Source of the DNA: Pelagibacteraceae bacterium
Lineage (GTDB): Bacteria > Pseudomonadota > Alphaproteobacteria > Pelagibacterales > Pelagibacteraceae
NCBI GenBank assembly: GCA_008638015.1
Contig: VTPD01000001.1
Coordinates: forward strand, 1 to 64,000
DNA: 64,000 nt
Direction: 5' to 3'
The notes under the pieces: model-generated
Databases searched by the model: none
What the model saw: the letters and a program-made list of their open reading frames with translations, nothing else
Told to the model about the DNA's origin: nothing
Made by a program: the position numbers and the translations under genes
Part shown: piece after piece, positions 21,426 through 32,277 of the stretch
How positions within the stretch are numbered: position 1 is the first letter of the stretch
Layout: each line of letters starts with the position of its first letter

Positions 21426-23705
21426 ATGGCTGATAAAAACTCTATCCAAAAATACACTGATAAAGAAGCTTTAGATTTTCACACAGAAGGAAAGCCAGGA
21501 AAAATAGAGGTAATTTCATCTAAAAATTTATCAACCCAAAGAGATCTTGCTTTGGCTTACTCACCTGGTGTCGCTGTCCCTTGTATTGAAATTGGAAAAA
21601 ATCCTGAAACAGCTTACGACTATACAAGTAAAGGAAATTTAGTTGCAGTTATTAGCAATGGAACAGCTATTTTAGGACTTGGTGATCTTGGTGCACTTGC
21701 TTCGAAACCAGTCATGGAAGGTAAGTCCGTACTATTTAAAAGATTTGCAGACATAGACTCGATTGATATTGAAGTTGATTCAAAAGATGCAGATGAAATT
21801 ATCAATGTCATATCCAAAATAGCAGTAAGTTTTGGAGGAATTAATTTAGAAGATATTGCAGCACCGGATTGTTTTATTATTGAACAAAAATTAAAAGAGT
21901 TAGTAGATATTCCAATCTTTCATGATGACCAACATGGTACGGCAATTATCACAACAGCTGGACTTATTAATGCACTAGATATTTCCGGCAAATCTATCAA
22001 GGATGTAAAAATTGTTGTGAACGGAGCTGGGGCTTCTGCAATTGCTTGTACAGAATTATTTAAAAATTCAGGTGTTCCAAATGAAAATGTCACGATGCTG
22101 GATCGCAAAGGAGTAATTTACAGAGGAAGACCGGATGGTATGGATCAATGGAAGTCAAAGCATGCAATCGAAACAAAAAAAAGAACTTTAGCTGAAGCAA
22201 TGGAAGGTGCTGATGTTTTTTTAGGACTATCTGCAAAGGATGTGCTTACAAAGGAAATGGTAAAATCAATGGCAAAAAACCCGATTATTTTTGCTTGTGC
22301 AAATCCAGATCCAGAAATTAGACCAGAAGTTGTTAAAGAAGTTAGGGATGATGCAATTATAGCGACTGGTAGATCTGATTATCCTAATCAAGTTAATAAC
22401 TTAATTGGATTTCCATATATATTTAGAGGTGCATTGGATGTACGTGCAAAAGTAATTAATGAAGAAATGAAAGTAGCAGCAGCAAATGCAATTGCAAAAC
22501 TTGCCAGAGATAATGTGCCCGATGAAGTTGTGGCAGCCTATGGTGGTGAAAGACCTAAGTATGGAAGAGAATATATCATTCCTTCAACCTTTGATCCTAG
22601 ATTAATTACTACGATTCCAATGGCGGTTGCCAAGGCAGCAATGGATAGTGGAGTTGCAAAAAAACCGATCCAAGATTTTGATAAATATGAAGCTCAATTA
22701 GCTGAGCGCCTAGACTCTTCAATGAATTTTATGAAAACAATTAATGCTTCTATCAAGGGCAAAAATAAACGAGTAGTTTTTGCAGAAGGTGAGGATCTTG
22801 AAAATCTCAAAGCTGCAATCGCATTTAAAAATAGTGGACTTGGAGAGCCAATTTTAATCGCAAACAAAGATAAGTTAAAAGAAAGCTTAAAGTTAATTGG
22901 ACTAGATGAAAATTTTCCTATTCAAGTTACAAATTCTGCTGATAAAGAAAGAAGTGAGAAATATGTTCAGTATCTATATAAAAAACTGCAAAGAAAAGGA
23001 ATTTTAGAAGCAGATTGTAATAAATTAGTAAAAACAGATAGAACCACTTGGGGCTCTTGCATGGTATCTTGTGGAGATGCCGATGCCATGGTGACTGGAA
23101 ATACCAGACACTACGCTGCCACTGTTGAAAAGTTGATGATGGCAGTTGGCCCGAGAGAAAATGAAACTGTATTTGGGATGTGCATCTTTGTGAATCAGGG
23201 AAAAACAACGATCATTGCTGATACAAATGTGATTGAATATCCAACTTCAGAAGAACTAGCTGAAATGGCAATTTCTTCTTCCAGAGTAGCGCGACTTTTA
23301 GGATTGGATCCTAAAGTTGCTTTTCTTTCTCATTCAACTTTTGGACAACCTGAAACAGATAGAACCAAAAGAGTTGCTAAAGCAGTAGAAATCCTAAAAC
23401 AAAAAGAAGTTGATTTTATTTTTGATGGTGAAATGCAGCCAGATGTTGCTTTGAATGCAAAATATAAATCCACTTATCCTTTTTCTAAATTAGTAGGAAA
23501 CGCAAATATTTTATTAATGCCTTCTATTCATGCGGCGGCTATTTCTATTAAGTTGCTAAAAGAACTAAGCAGAGGAAAAGTCATAGGTCCACTGCTAATT
23601 GGCCTTGATCAGCCAATAGAAGTTGCACCACTTCGATCTACAAGTTACGAATTATTAAATTTGGCATCCATTGCTGCCTTTTCGTCAGAAATTATTAAAT
23701 ACTAA
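21426..23705 (+). CDS. maeB: NADP-dependent malic enzyme with C-terminal phosphotransacetylase domain
   Basis: 759 aa; DLALAYSPGVAVPC, FHDDQHGTAIITTAGLINAL, C-terminal PTA-like domain. Confidence 0.95.
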   Translation: MADKNSIQKYTDKEALDFHTEGKPGKIEVISSKNLSTQRDLALAYSPGVAVPCIEIGKNPETAYDYTSKGNLVAVISNGTAILGLGDLGALASKPVMEGKSVLFKRFADIDSIDIEVDSKDADEIINVISKIAVSFGGINLEDIAAPDCFIIEQKLKELVDIPIFHDDQHGTAIITTAGLINALDISGKSIKDVKIVVNGAGASAIACTELFKNSGVPNENVTMLDRKGVIYRGRPDGMDQWKSKHAIETKKRTLAEAMEGADVFLGLSAKDVLTKEMVKSMAKNPIIFACANPDPEIRPEVVKEVRDDAIIATGRSDYPNQVNNLIGFPYIFRGALDVRAKVINEEMKVAAANAIAKLARDNVPDEVVAAYGGERPKYGREYIIPSTFDPRLITTIPMAVAKAAMDSGVAKKPIQDFDKYEAQLAERLDSSMNFMKTINASIKGKNKRVVFAEGEDLENLKAAIAFKNSGLGEPILIANKDKLKESLKLIGLDENFPIQVTNSADKERSEKYVQYLYKKLQRKGILEADCNKLVKTDRTTWGSCMVSCGDADAMVTGNTRHYAATVEKLMMAVGPRENETVFGMCIFVNQGKTTIIADTNVIEYPTSEELAEMAISSSRVARLLGLDPKVAFLSHSTFGQPETDRTKRVAKAVEILKQKEVDFIFDGEMQPDVALNAKYKSTYPFSKLVGNANILLMPSIHAAAISIKLLKELSRGKVIGPLLIGLDQPIEVAPLRSTSYELLNLASIAAFSSEIIKY

Positions 23706-23707
23706 AT

Positions 23708-24298
23708 TTACTTTTTATTTTGAGAAAGATCGTTAACTAAAAAAATTGTTGCATCAACATTTTTAACATCTAAAATTTGTTTACCCTCGTTGATAACCTC
23801 TCTTCTTTCTTCTTCATTTTGAGCTATGCCAAAAATATATATAATTTGATTAACTGTATTAATTTGATAATTCACTGATTTCACTTTTTTATTAGCTAAT
23901 AACGCAACCTTAATTTGTGATGTAATTAATAAGTCTTTTGCTTCATTTTTAAGTGAAAATTTATCTTTAACTTTTAAATTATTCTTAACAGATCGTGCAC
24001 CCTCAATTTTCCATGCTAGTTTGGTCATTAAAATTTTTTCATCAACTGTATCTACGGTTCCTTTTAAAAAAATGTGACCATCGATTACTTTTGTTGAAAC
24101 ACTAATAATATATTTAGAGTTCACCTGTGCTATTCTTATCCCTAAAGATTTTTGCATGATAGAATCATCAATTTGTGTTCCTAAAGTTCTAGGATCAGTA
24201 TAAATACTTACACCCGTGCCTAGCACACCTTGGGATGAAACGCCTACACAACCATAAAGCAATAAGGAAGAAAAAATAATTATTATTATTTTTTTCAT
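23708..24298 (-). CDS. BON-domain lipoprotein
   Basis: Lipobox LLLYGC; two BON-like repeats (VIDGHIFLKGTVDTVDEK, VNQIIYIFGIAQNEEERREV). Confidence 0.8.
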   Translation of the reverse strand: MKKIIIIIFSSLLLYGCVGVSSQGVLGTGVSIYTDPRTLGTQIDDSIMQKSLGIRIAQVNSKYIISVSTKVIDGHIFLKGTVDTVDEKILMTKLAWKIEGARSVKNNLKVKDKFSLKNEAKDLLITSQIKVALLANKKVKSVNYQINTVNQIIYIFGIAQNEEERREVINEGKQILDVKNVDATIFLVNDLSQNKK

Positions 24299-25152
24299 AA
24301 ATTTAATTTTAAAATATTTTGATAAACTATTTTTTTACTAATATTCATTTTGTCTGACAAGTATTCAGCAATATCTTTCGAGGACATTTTGTTAATCAAG
24401 AGTTTAATTTCTTTTTCTAAATTATTAATTTCATTACTATTTTTTTTTAAATCTACTGATTTGTCGCTAATTACAATTGTTATTTCACCTTTAGTTGATT
24501 GCTCATCCATTTCTCTAATTAAATCCTCTGGAAAACCTCTATAGTAGGTTTCGTGAATTTTAGTTATTTCACGAGCAATCAAAATCTCTCTTAATGGCAA
24601 GTGAACTGCAATATCTTTTAATGTTTTTTTTAAATCTCGAGCAGGAACGTATAAAACAATAGTGCAGGATAATTGGGATAACTTCTCAAACTCAGTTTTG
24701 CGAATATTGTTTTTTTTAGATAAAAAGCCATAAAAATAAAATTTTGTATCAAAACCAGCAACAGAAACAGAAGCAATAGTCGCCGAAGGACCTGGTATAG
24801 GAATAACATTTAACTCTGCCTCCCTTGCTTGTTTTACTATGATTTCGCCTGGATCAGATATTAATGGTGTACCTGCATCAGAGATAAGAGAAATAATTTT
24901 TCCTTCTTTAATATCATTAAAAATTTTTTCTAAATTTTTATTTTCATTATGCTGATGAAAAGCGATTAACTTCGCTTTTATTTTATAATGATTTAAAATT
25001 TTCAAAGAATGCCTGGTATCCTCACACAAAATATAATCAGAATTTCTTAAAACATTTAAAGCCCTAAACGTTATATCCTCTAAATTACCAATAGGAGTTG
25101 CAACAACATACAAGCCAGCTTTAATATTGTTATTTTTTTTGTTTTCCAACAT
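24295..25152 (-). CDS. rsmI: 16S rRNA (cytidine-2'-O)-methyltransferase RsmI
   Basis: LYVVATPIGNLEDITFRAL, LISDAGTPLISDPG. Confidence 0.96.
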   Translation of the reverse strand: MLENKKNNNIKAGLYVVATPIGNLEDITFRALNVLRNSDYILCEDTRHSLKILNHYKIKAKLIAFHQHNENKNLEKIFNDIKEGKIISLISDAGTPLISDPGEIIVKQAREAELNVIPIPGPSATIASVSVAGFDTKFYFYGFLSKKNNIRKTEFEKLSQLSCTIVLYVPARDLKKTLKDIAVHLPLREILIAREITKIHETYYRGFPEDLIREMDEQSTKGEITIVISDKSVDLKKNSNEINNLEKEIKLLINKMSSKDIAEYLSDKMNISKKIVYQNILKLNL

Positions 25153-25180
25153 AAAGTAATCTATATCATATACTTATTTT

Positions 25181-26341
25181 ATGAAAAAAAATTTTCTAAA
25201 ATTTTTTTTGATTTTCTTTTTTTTATGCAATTCAGCTTTTGTAGCTGAAAGTAAAAATCGTTCATTAAAAATTGCAGCTATTCTTCCGCTTTCTGGAAAA
25301 TATGAGGATATTGGAAATAATTTATTAAAAACATTTGAACTTACAATTTTTGAACTTAATAATTTAAATGTAAGTTTATTACCTTTTGATAACCAAAGTA
25401 CCAAAGAAGGTACAAAATTTGCTTTTCAAGAATTACAAAACGAAAAAATCGATATTGTCATCGGTCCTGTTTTTTTCGAACACCTAAAAGAGATTTCAAA
25501 AGATCCTAACTTTTCTAAATATATTTTCTTTTCATTAACTAATGAAACTACAGACATACCTCCAAATGTAATATCATTTGGTGTTAATATTAATAGCCAA
25601 ATTAATGCGATCAAACCAGTGCTGTTAAAAAATAACAAAACCAAAATTTTTTTTGGTGAAAAAAATACTTTTTCTGAATTAATTTTCACTAAATTAAAAA
25701 ATGAAAAAATATCATTTTATAAAGATTATTTTTTCACAGATTTTCAGGATATAGATAAGCAAAGTCAAATTGCAACCTCCTACTGGTGGAGAAATAAAAA
25801 ATTAAAAGATTTAATTGACAAGCTGAATAACTCTCAAAATGAAGAAGACAAAATAAAAGCAAAAAATCTAGAAAAATTAGACACGCTGGGTGGAGTAAAT
25901 TATCAGCAAGTTTTTACGCCATCATTTGATAATAACTTAATTAGTATTTTATCATTTTTTGATTATTACGATGTAAATTACGATAATGCTGAATTTATAT
26001 CTCTAAATCAATGGTTTGATAAAAAACTGTTAATTGAGCCTTCCCTACAAAATCTGATTTTTCCATCAATAAACTTTGATAATTTTAAGGAACTTAATAA
26101 TAAATTTGTGAAAAATTTTGGTAAAGAAATTTCTAATATAGAAATACTAGCCTATGATTTATTACCTTTACTTGCTTCTGTTTGGTATTCCAAAAATGAA
26201 GATTCATTTTCAATGAATGATTTTACAGATAAAGAGTTTAAAGGAAAAAGTGGAATATTTAAGATTACCAAATCCAATACTACCGAAAGAAAGTTAAATT
26301 TATATCAAATTCAAAACAAGCAATTCAAAGCTTTTAATTAA
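25181..26341 (+). CDS. Periplasmic-binding-like protein, LppC/LpoA-type penicillin-binding protein activator
   Basis: Signal peptide; KIAAILPLSGKYEDIGNNLLKTFELTIFEL; divergent from rsmI. Confidence 0.75.
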   Translation: MKKNFLKFFLIFFFLCNSAFVAESKNRSLKIAAILPLSGKYEDIGNNLLKTFELTIFELNNLNVSLLPFDNQSTKEGTKFAFQELQNEKIDIVIGPVFFEHLKEISKDPNFSKYIFFSLTNETTDIPPNVISFGVNINSQINAIKPVLLKNNKTKIFFGEKNTFSELIFTKLKNEKISFYKDYFFTDFQDIDKQSQIATSYWWRNKKLKDLIDKLNNSQNEEDKIKAKNLEKLDTLGGVNYQQVFTPSFDNNLISILSFFDYYDVNYDNAEFISLNQWFDKKLLIEPSLQNLIFPSINFDNFKELNNKFVKNFGKEISNIEILAYDLLPLLASVWYSKNEDSFSMNDFTDKEFKGKSGIFKITKSNTTERKLNLYQIQNKQFKAFN

Positions 26342-26945
26342 ATTTAAAATATTTTTTAATCTTTTTAAAAGCTTGATATCGATGAGAGATTTTATTTTTA
26401 ATTGATGGTTTTAATTCTGCAAAAGTTTTTGTTTTTCCAGTGGAAATAAAAATAGGATCATAGCCAAAACCTTTTTGTCCCCTTGGGGGAAAACACACTT
26501 TGCCAAACACTTTTCCTAAAAATTCAAAGGATTTGCCTGATGGAAAAGCGATAGAAATACAGCACGTAAAGTTAGCTGGAGAACTTTGTTTATTTTTACT
26601 TAATAATTTTTTTTTTATTTTCTCTATAGCAATACTAAAATCTTTTTTTTTGCCAGCCCATCTTGCGGAGTAAATACCTGGCTGATTATCTAAGTATTTT
26701 ACCTCGAGGCCCGAGTCATCTGAAATAGAAACGATTTTAGATCTTTTGGCACAATACAAGGACTTTATTTTTGCATTATCTTTAAATGTTTTTCCATTTT
26801 CCTTTGGTTCGTTAATATTAAAATCTTGAGGTTTATAAACTTTAATTTTTTTTGGAAGTAATTCTCTTATTTCTTTCAATTTTCCAGGATTATTAGTTGC
26901 TATTAAAATTGCTTTTAAATTTTTTAATTCTAGAAGACTACGCAC
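26334..26945 (-). CDS. rdgB: dITP/XTP pyrophosphatase RdgB/HAM1
   Basis: LIATNNPGKLKEIRELL, SDDSGLEVKYLDNQPGIYSARWAG. Confidence 0.95.
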   Translation of the reverse strand: MRSLLELKNLKAILIATNNPGKLKEIRELLPKKIKVYKPQDFNINEPKENGKTFKDNAKIKSLYCAKRSKIVSISDDSGLEVKYLDNQPGIYSARWAGKKKDFSIAIEKIKKKLLSKNKQSSPANFTCCISIAFPSGKSFEFLGKVFGKVCFPPRGQKGFGYDPIFISTGKTKTFAELKPSIKNKISHRYQAFKKIKKYFKFN

Positions 26946-27651
26946 TTAAAGCTTTTTTTTGTAAATTAATAATTTCTTTAATAGATTGCTTGGAGTATTT
27001 TAGCATATCTAAAAATTCAGTTTCGCTACAAGTAGTTTTTTCGCCCGTTAACTGCAGTTCTATTATATCTCCCTTGTCATTCATCACATAATTTGAATCA
27101 ATATCGGCTTTACTATCCTCCTCATAATCAAGATCCATTAAAATTTCTCCATTAACAATCCCACAACTAATAGCCGCTACAAAACTTTTAATAGGATTAT
27201 GATTGATTTGTTTTCTTTGAATCATAATATCTATACATTTTTTCAAAGCTACAAAGCCACCGGTTATAGATGCCGTTCTTGTTCCTCCGTCTGCCTGCAA
27301 GACATCACAATCAATTGTAATTAAATATTCTCCTAATAATTTTGTGTCTATAGACGCTCTTAAAGACCTTCCAATTAATCTTTGAATTTCTGAAGTTCTT
27401 CCTCCGATTTTTCCAACAGAAGCCTCTCTTTTCATTCTCTCATGTGTAGATCTGGGTAGCATTCCATATTCAGCTGTAACCCATCCCTTACCAGAATTTT
27501 TTAGCCATCTTGGAACTTTATCTTCTATGGACGCAGTGCAAACTACATGCGTATCTCCAGATTTAATTAAGCAGGATGCATCCGCATTCTTTATATAGTC
27601 TGTAACAATCTCAATATTTCGAATTTCTAAATTTTTTCTATTATTTCTCAT
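26938..27651 (-). CDS. rph: Ribonuclease PH
   Basis: VTAEYGMLPRSTHER, IDCDVLQADGGTRTASITG. Confidence 0.97.
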   Translation of the reverse strand: MRNNRKNLEIRNIEIVTDYIKNADASCLIKSGDTHVVCTASIEDKVPRWLKNSGKGWVTAEYGMLPRSTHERMKREASVGKIGGRTSEIQRLIGRSLRASIDTKLLGEYLITIDCDVLQADGGTRTASITGGFVALKKCIDIMIQRKQINHNPIKSFVAAISCGIVNGEILMDLDYEEDSKADIDSNYVMNDKGDIIELQLTGEKTTCSETEFLDMLKYSKQSIKEIINLQKKALSA

Positions 27652-27659
27652 AATTAAAC

Positions 27660-27688
27660 CTTGGAATTTAAACTTTTGTAACTATATA
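27660..27688 (+). promoter_or_regulatory. Candidate sigma32-like heat-shock promoter upstream of grpE
   Basis: CTTGGA at 27660-27665, 16 nt spacer, CTATATA at 27682-27688; ~26 nt from the grpE ATG. Confidence 0.4.
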
Positions 27689-27714
27689 TGCACTCATTAT
27701 AAGATAAAAAATAA

Positions 27715-28317
27715 ATGAATACAGAAGAAAAAAAAGAAAATACAGGTATTGAGGAAAACGCCAATCCTAATGACAATGAAAATTTGGCAAGTACAAATCC
27801 TTCCAGTGAAGAAGCTTCTAAAAAAAGCGAGGTAGATGAAGAAAATCCTGAAAATAAAATTAAAAATCAAATAGCTGAATTAAATGATAAAATTTTACGA
27901 CTCTTAGCAGAAAATCAAAATCTAAGAAAAAATCATGAAAAAGAAAAAGAAGATATTATAAAATACGGATCTTTTAATTTTGCCTCTCAAATCCTTAGTT
28001 TAACGGATAACTTAGATAGAGCTTTTTCAATATTTAAAAATAATGAAAAATTTAAAGATAAAGAATTTTTAGAAATCACAAGTGGTATTGAACTTATTGA
28101 AAAAGAATTACAAAACACTTTAGAAAAAAATTTCATTACATATATTGACTGTCTAAATAAAAAATTTGACCCAAATTTTCATCAAGCATTAAGTGAAATT
28201 GAAAGCGATAAAGAGCCTGGAACCATTGTAGATGAAATCCAAAAAGGATATATGCTGCATGATAGACTGTTAAGACCGTCGCTCGTAAACGTAGCAAAAT
28301 CAACAAAAAAAAGCTAA
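27715..28317 (+). CDS. grpE: Nucleotide exchange factor GrpE
   Basis: FASQILSLTDNLDRAF, FDPNFHQALSEIE; upstream of dnaK. Confidence 0.94.
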   Translation: MNTEEKKENTGIEENANPNDNENLASTNPSSEEASKKSEVDEENPENKIKNQIAELNDKILRLLAENQNLRKNHEKEKEDIIKYGSFNFASQILSLTDNLDRAFSIFKNNEKFKDKEFLEITSGIELIEKELQNTLEKNFITYIDCLNKKFDPNFHQALSEIESDKEPGTIVDEIQKGYMLHDRLLRPSLVNVAKSTKKS

Positions 28318-28324
28318 AAAAAAA

Positions 28325-28344
28325 ATTACAACAGAGGTTGTAAT
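28325..28344. repeat. Perfect inverted repeat between grpE and dnaK
   Basis: ATTACAAC-AGAG-GTTGTAAT, 8 bp stem; A-run on its 5' side makes it terminator-like on the minus strand. Confidence 0.7.
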
Positions 28345-28406
28345 CCTAAAAATACCACCCATATCCAATACACAATTAAGTTAAAAAAATTAAGGAATTA
28401 AAAATT

Positions 28407-30335
28407 ATGTCAAAAATTATAGGAATTGATTTAGGTACAACGAATTCATGTGTTGCTGTTATGGACGGCGCAACACCAAAAGTTTTAGAAAATTTAGAAG
28501 GGGCTAGAACCACACCATCAGTAGTTGCTTTCACAGAGAGTGACGAAAAACTAGTAGGTATGGCTGCAAAAAGACAAGGTGTTACAAATTCTGAAAATAC
28601 TTTTTTTGCTGTCAAAAGACTAATTGGAAGAAAGTTTGATGGGGAAGCAGTTAAAAAAGATATTAAAGGTTTGCCTTATAAAATTATTAAAGCCGATAAC
28701 GGTGATGCTTGGGTAGAGTCGAGAGGCAAAAAATATTCTCCAAGTCAAATTTCAGCTTTTGTATTACAAAAAATGAAAGAGACAGCTGAAAAATATCTTG
28801 GTTCAGAAGTGAAGGAAGCTGTAATAACTGTACCAGCCTATTTTAATGATTCACAAAGACAAGCAACAAAAGATGCTGGGAAAATTGCTGGTCTAGATGT
28901 AAAAAGAATTATCAATGAACCAACTGCAGCAGCTCTTGCTTATGGTTTAGATAAAAAAAATGCAAAAACTGTAGCTGTATACGATTTGGGTGGAGGTACA
29001 TTTGATGTTTCTATTCTTGAATTAGGCGATGGTGTTTTTGAAGTAAAATCCACAAATGGTGATACTACTTTAGGTGGAGAAGATTTTGATGCACATATCG
29101 TAGATTATTTGGCTGCTGAATTTAAAAAAGATAATGCAATTGATTTAAAGCAAGACAAACTAGCTTTACAAAGATTGAGGGAAGCGGCTGAAAAAGCAAA
29201 AATAGAATTATCTTCAGCTACACAAACTGAAATTAATTTGCCATTTATTACTGCAGATAAAACTGGTCCAAAACACTTAAATATAAAACTAACTAGATCT
29301 AAATTAGAATCTATTGTTGCGGAACTAATACAAAAGACAATTGCGCCATGCAAAACAGCGTTAAAAGATGCTGGATTGAGCGCGGGAGAAATTGGTGAAG
29401 TAATTTTAGTTGGTGGTATGACTAGAATGCCAAAAGTTGCGGAAACAGTAAAAAACTTTTTTGGTAAAGAGCCTAACAAAAGTGTGAATCCCGATGAAGT
29501 TGTAGCAATGGGAGCTGCAATTCAAGCTGGTGTTTTACAAGGAGATGTTAAGGATGTTTTATTATTAGATGTAACTCCTCTGTCTTTAGGAATTGAAACA
29601 TTGGGTGGTGTTGCAACTAAATTAATTGAAAAAAACACAACAATACCAACTAAAAAAAGCCAAGTCTTTTCAACAGCAGAAAATAATCAGCCCGCTGTTT
29701 CTATAAGAGTAGTTCAGGGAGAAAGAGAAATGGCTGCTGACAATAAACTATTAGGCAATTTTGAATTAACGGGTATTGCTCCAGCGCCAAGAGGTGTTCC
29801 ACAAATTGAAGTTACTTTTGATATCGATGCTAACGGAATTGTAAATGTTTCTGCAAAAGACAAGGGAACAGGCAAAGAACAAAAAATACAAATTCAAGCC
29901 TCTGGTGGATTGACAGATGAAGAGATTGAAAAAATGGTCAAAGATGCAGAAGCAAATAAAGAAGCCGATAAGAAAAAAAGAGAAGAAATAGACGCGAAAA
30001 ACAGCGCTGATAGTCTTGTAGCTTCTACAGAGCAAAGCCTCAAAGAACATGGGGACAAAGTTTCAGCAGAAGACAAAAAAACAATTGAAGCTGATCTTCA
30101 ATCTTTAAAAGATGCGATTAAAGCTGACAATGTTGAGGATATCAAAACTAAAACTCAAACATTAATGCAATCCTCTATGAAAATGGGTGAAGCAATTTAC
30201 AAAGCTCAACAAGCAAATCCTGACGCAGGAAGTGGAAATGAAAAAAATACAGATAGTGAAAAAAAAGAAGATGTTGTTGATGCTGAATTTGAAGAAGTAA
30301 AAGACTCAAAAGACGATAAAAAAGATAGTGCTTAA
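28407..30335 (+). CDS. dnaK: Chaperone DnaK (Hsp70)
   Basis: [33 protein letters not shown]. Confidence 0.98.
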   Translation: MSKIIGIDLGTTNSCVAVMDGATPKVLENLEGARTTPSVVAFTESDEKLVGMAAKRQGVTNSENTFFAVKRLIGRKFDGEAVKKDIKGLPYKIIKADNGDAWVESRGKKYSPSQISAFVLQKMKETAEKYLGSEVKEAVITVPAYFNDSQRQATKDAGKIAGLDVKRIINEPTAAALAYGLDKKNAKTVAVYDLGGGTFDVSILELGDGVFEVKSTNGDTTLGGEDFDAHIVDYLAAEFKKDNAIDLKQDKLALQRLREAAEKAKIELSSATQTEINLPFITADKTGPKHLNIKLTRSKLESIVAELIQKTIAPCKTALKDAGLSAGEIGEVILVGGMTRMPKVAETVKNFFGKEPNKSVNPDEVVAMGAAIQAGVLQGDVKDVLLLDVTPLSLGIETLGGVATKLIEKNTTIPTKKSQVFSTAENNQPAVSIRVVQGEREMAADNKLLGNFELTGIAPAPRGVPQIEVTFDIDANGIVNVSAKDKGTGKEQKIQIQASGGLTDEEIEKMVKDAEANKEADKKKREEIDAKNSADSLVASTEQSLKEHGDKVSAEDKKTIEADLQSLKDAIKADNVEDIKTKTQTLMQSSMKMGEAIYKAQQANPDAGSGNEKNTDSEKKEDVVDAEFEEVKDSKDDKKDSA

Positions 30336-30349
30336 TTTTTAATTAAGCA
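30329..30349. repeat. Perfect inverted repeat overlapping the dnaK stop codon, before dnaJ
   Basis: TGCTTAATT-TTT-AATTAAGCA, 9 bp stem, 3 nt loop. Confidence 0.75.
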
Positions 30350-30361
30350 TTAAACAGAGGC

Positions 30362-31507
30362 ATGGCCAAAGCTGACTATTACGAAACATTAGGAGTCTCT
30401 AGAAATGCTTCCAAGGATGAAATAAAAGCTGCTTATAGAAAGCAAGCAATGAAATTTCACCCTGATCGAAATCCGGGTGACAAAAGTGCAGAAGCAAAAT
30501 TTAAAGAAGCTTCTGAAGCTTACCAAGTACTTTCAGACTCACAAAAAAAATCTAACTACGACCAATTTGGACACGCAGCTTTTGAAAATGGTGGTGGTGG
30601 TCGAGGTGGTTTTGGTGGTTTTGAAGATTTTGGTGGTTTCGACTCAGGTTCTTTTTCAAGTATTTTTGATGACTTTTTTGGAGACTTTACTGGTGGACGA
30701 AGAAGGAAATCTCCAAAAACCAGAAGAGGCTCCGATTTAAAAATAAATATCGAAGTTACGTTAGAAGAAGCTTACCAAGGAAAAAAACAAACTTTTGATT
30801 TACCTACTTCTGAAAAATGTTCAAGTTGTTCAGGTAGCGGGGCTGCTACAGGTTCTAAACCAATTACGTGTGATACTTGTGGTGGACATGGTCAAGTAAG
30901 AGCTCAACAAGGATTTTTTACTTTACAGCAAACCTGTCCTGATTGTGCCGGAGAAGGAAAAGTAATTTCTAATCCTTGCAAAGACTGTCGAGGATCTGGT
31001 TCTAAAAAGGTCAATAAAACAATATCAATACAAATTCCAAAGGGTGTAGATGATGGAACACAGATGCGATTAGCTGGCAAAGGAGAGGCTGGCCCACGAG
31101 GTGGTACACAAGGAGATTTGTATGTTTATATTTCTCTAAAAAAACATCCTATTTTTAAAAGATCGGAGGAAAATTTATATTTTGAACTCCCAATATCTTT
31201 TGCTGATGCAGCGCTAGGAACAACTATTGAAGTTCCAACAATTGATGGATCAAAATCAAAAGTAAAAATACCATCTGGAACACAGTCTGGAAAACAATTA
31301 AGACTTAAAGATAAAGGAATGCCTCAACTCAGAGGTAATGGCTTTGGGGATTTATATTTACAAATAAAAGTTGAAGTCCCAGTTAATTTAAATCGAGAGC
31401 AAAAAATATTGCTTGAAAAATATAAAGAATTAGAGGACTCTAAAAATAATCCGGAAAATGAATCTTTCTTTAAAAAAGCTAAAAGTTTTTGGGATAATTT
31501 AAATTAA
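30362..31507 (+). CDS. dnaJ: Chaperone DnaJ
   Basis: J domain with HPD, G/F region, four CxxCxGxG zinc-finger repeats. Confidence 0.98.
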   Translation: MAKADYYETLGVSRNASKDEIKAAYRKQAMKFHPDRNPGDKSAEAKFKEASEAYQVLSDSQKKSNYDQFGHAAFENGGGGRGGFGGFEDFGGFDSGSFSSIFDDFFGDFTGGRRRKSPKTRRGSDLKINIEVTLEEAYQGKKQTFDLPTSEKCSSCSGSGAATGSKPITCDTCGGHGQVRAQQGFFTLQQTCPDCAGEGKVISNPCKDCRGSGSKKVNKTISIQIPKGVDDGTQMRLAGKGEAGPRGGTQGDLYVYISLKKHPIFKRSEENLYFELPISFADAALGTTIEVPTIDGSKSKVKIPSGTQSGKQLRLKDKGMPQLRGNGFGDLYLQIKVEVPVNLNREQKILLEKYKELEDSKNNPENESFFKKAKSFWDNLN

Positions 31508-32277
31508 TGAAAAAAATTAATATTACCGTTAGTGGTGGCTTGGGCAGAATGGGTTCTTTGCTCATAAAAAAAACGCTTCAAGATAAAATGCTAAATTTAT
31601 CAAGTGTTACTGAGCAACAAGAGCAAAAAAAGAATGGTATCCAATATAAAAAAAATTCAGTTCATTCGCTCAAAAATACTAACGTAATTATTGATTTTAC
31701 TCGACCGCATTGTACTTCCGAGATTTTAAAAATTGCAACTAAACTAAAGAAAAAAATTGTTATTGGCACAACAGGATTTAATAAAAAACAACAAAACGAA
31801 ATAAATCAAGCATCTAAAAAAATTGCTATTTTGCAATCAGGAAATATGAGTTTAGGAATAAACTTAATGCAATATCTGTCTCTAATTTTATCAAAAAAGA
31901 TTTTGCAAGAATATCAAATGGAAATTCATGACGCACATCACAAAATGAAAATTGACTACCCATCAGGAACAGCGCTTATGCTTGGCAATGCTGTAGCCAA
32001 GGGAAAGGGCAAATCCTTGGATCAAATTAAGGGTAAGATTTTCTTAAATAAAAAAGGAAAGGGAAATGTAAATAAAATTAATTTTTTTATTAAAAGAAAG
32101 GGTAAAATTCCAGGTACACACTCTGTAATCTTTCAAACTAGGAAAGAAATAATTGAATTAAAACATATTGCAAAATCTAGGGATTTATTTGCTGACGGAG
32201 CCATTAATGCTGCCAAGTGGTTAGCTAAGAAAAAGCCTGGTCTTTATAATATGCACGATGTTCTGAATATTAAATAA
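31507..32277 (+). CDS. dapB: 4-hydroxy-tetrahydrodipicolinate reductase
   Basis: VSGGLGRMGSLLI, IGTTGFN, EIHDAHHKMKIDYPSGTAL. Confidence 0.94.
   Translation: MKKINITVSGGLGRMGSLLIKKTLQDKMLNLSSVTEQQEQKKNGIQYKKNSVHSLKNTNVIIDFTRPHCTSEILKIATKLKKKIVIGTTGFNKKQQNEINQASKKIAILQSGNMSLGINLMQYLSLILSKKILQEYQMEIHDAHHKMKIDYPSGTALMLGNAVAKGKGKSLDQIKGKIFLNKKGKGNVNKINFFIKRKGKIPGTHSVIFQTRKEIIELKHIAKSRDLFADGAINAAKWLAKKKPGLYNMHDVLNIK

Noticed and set aside
22927-23208. 93-aa minus ORF inside maeB
   Set aside because: Antisense to the conserved phosphotransacetylase domain, no family resemblance.
29105-29479. 124-aa minus ORF within dnaK (and other antisense ORFs such as 47891..48343, 56182..56565)
   Set aside because: Fully antisense to strongly conserved genes with no recognisable domain; shadow ORFs.
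30477-30740. Out-of-frame plus ORF within dnaJ
   Set aside because: Val/Leu-rich translation produced by the Gly/Phe-rich repeat of dnaJ read in another frame.
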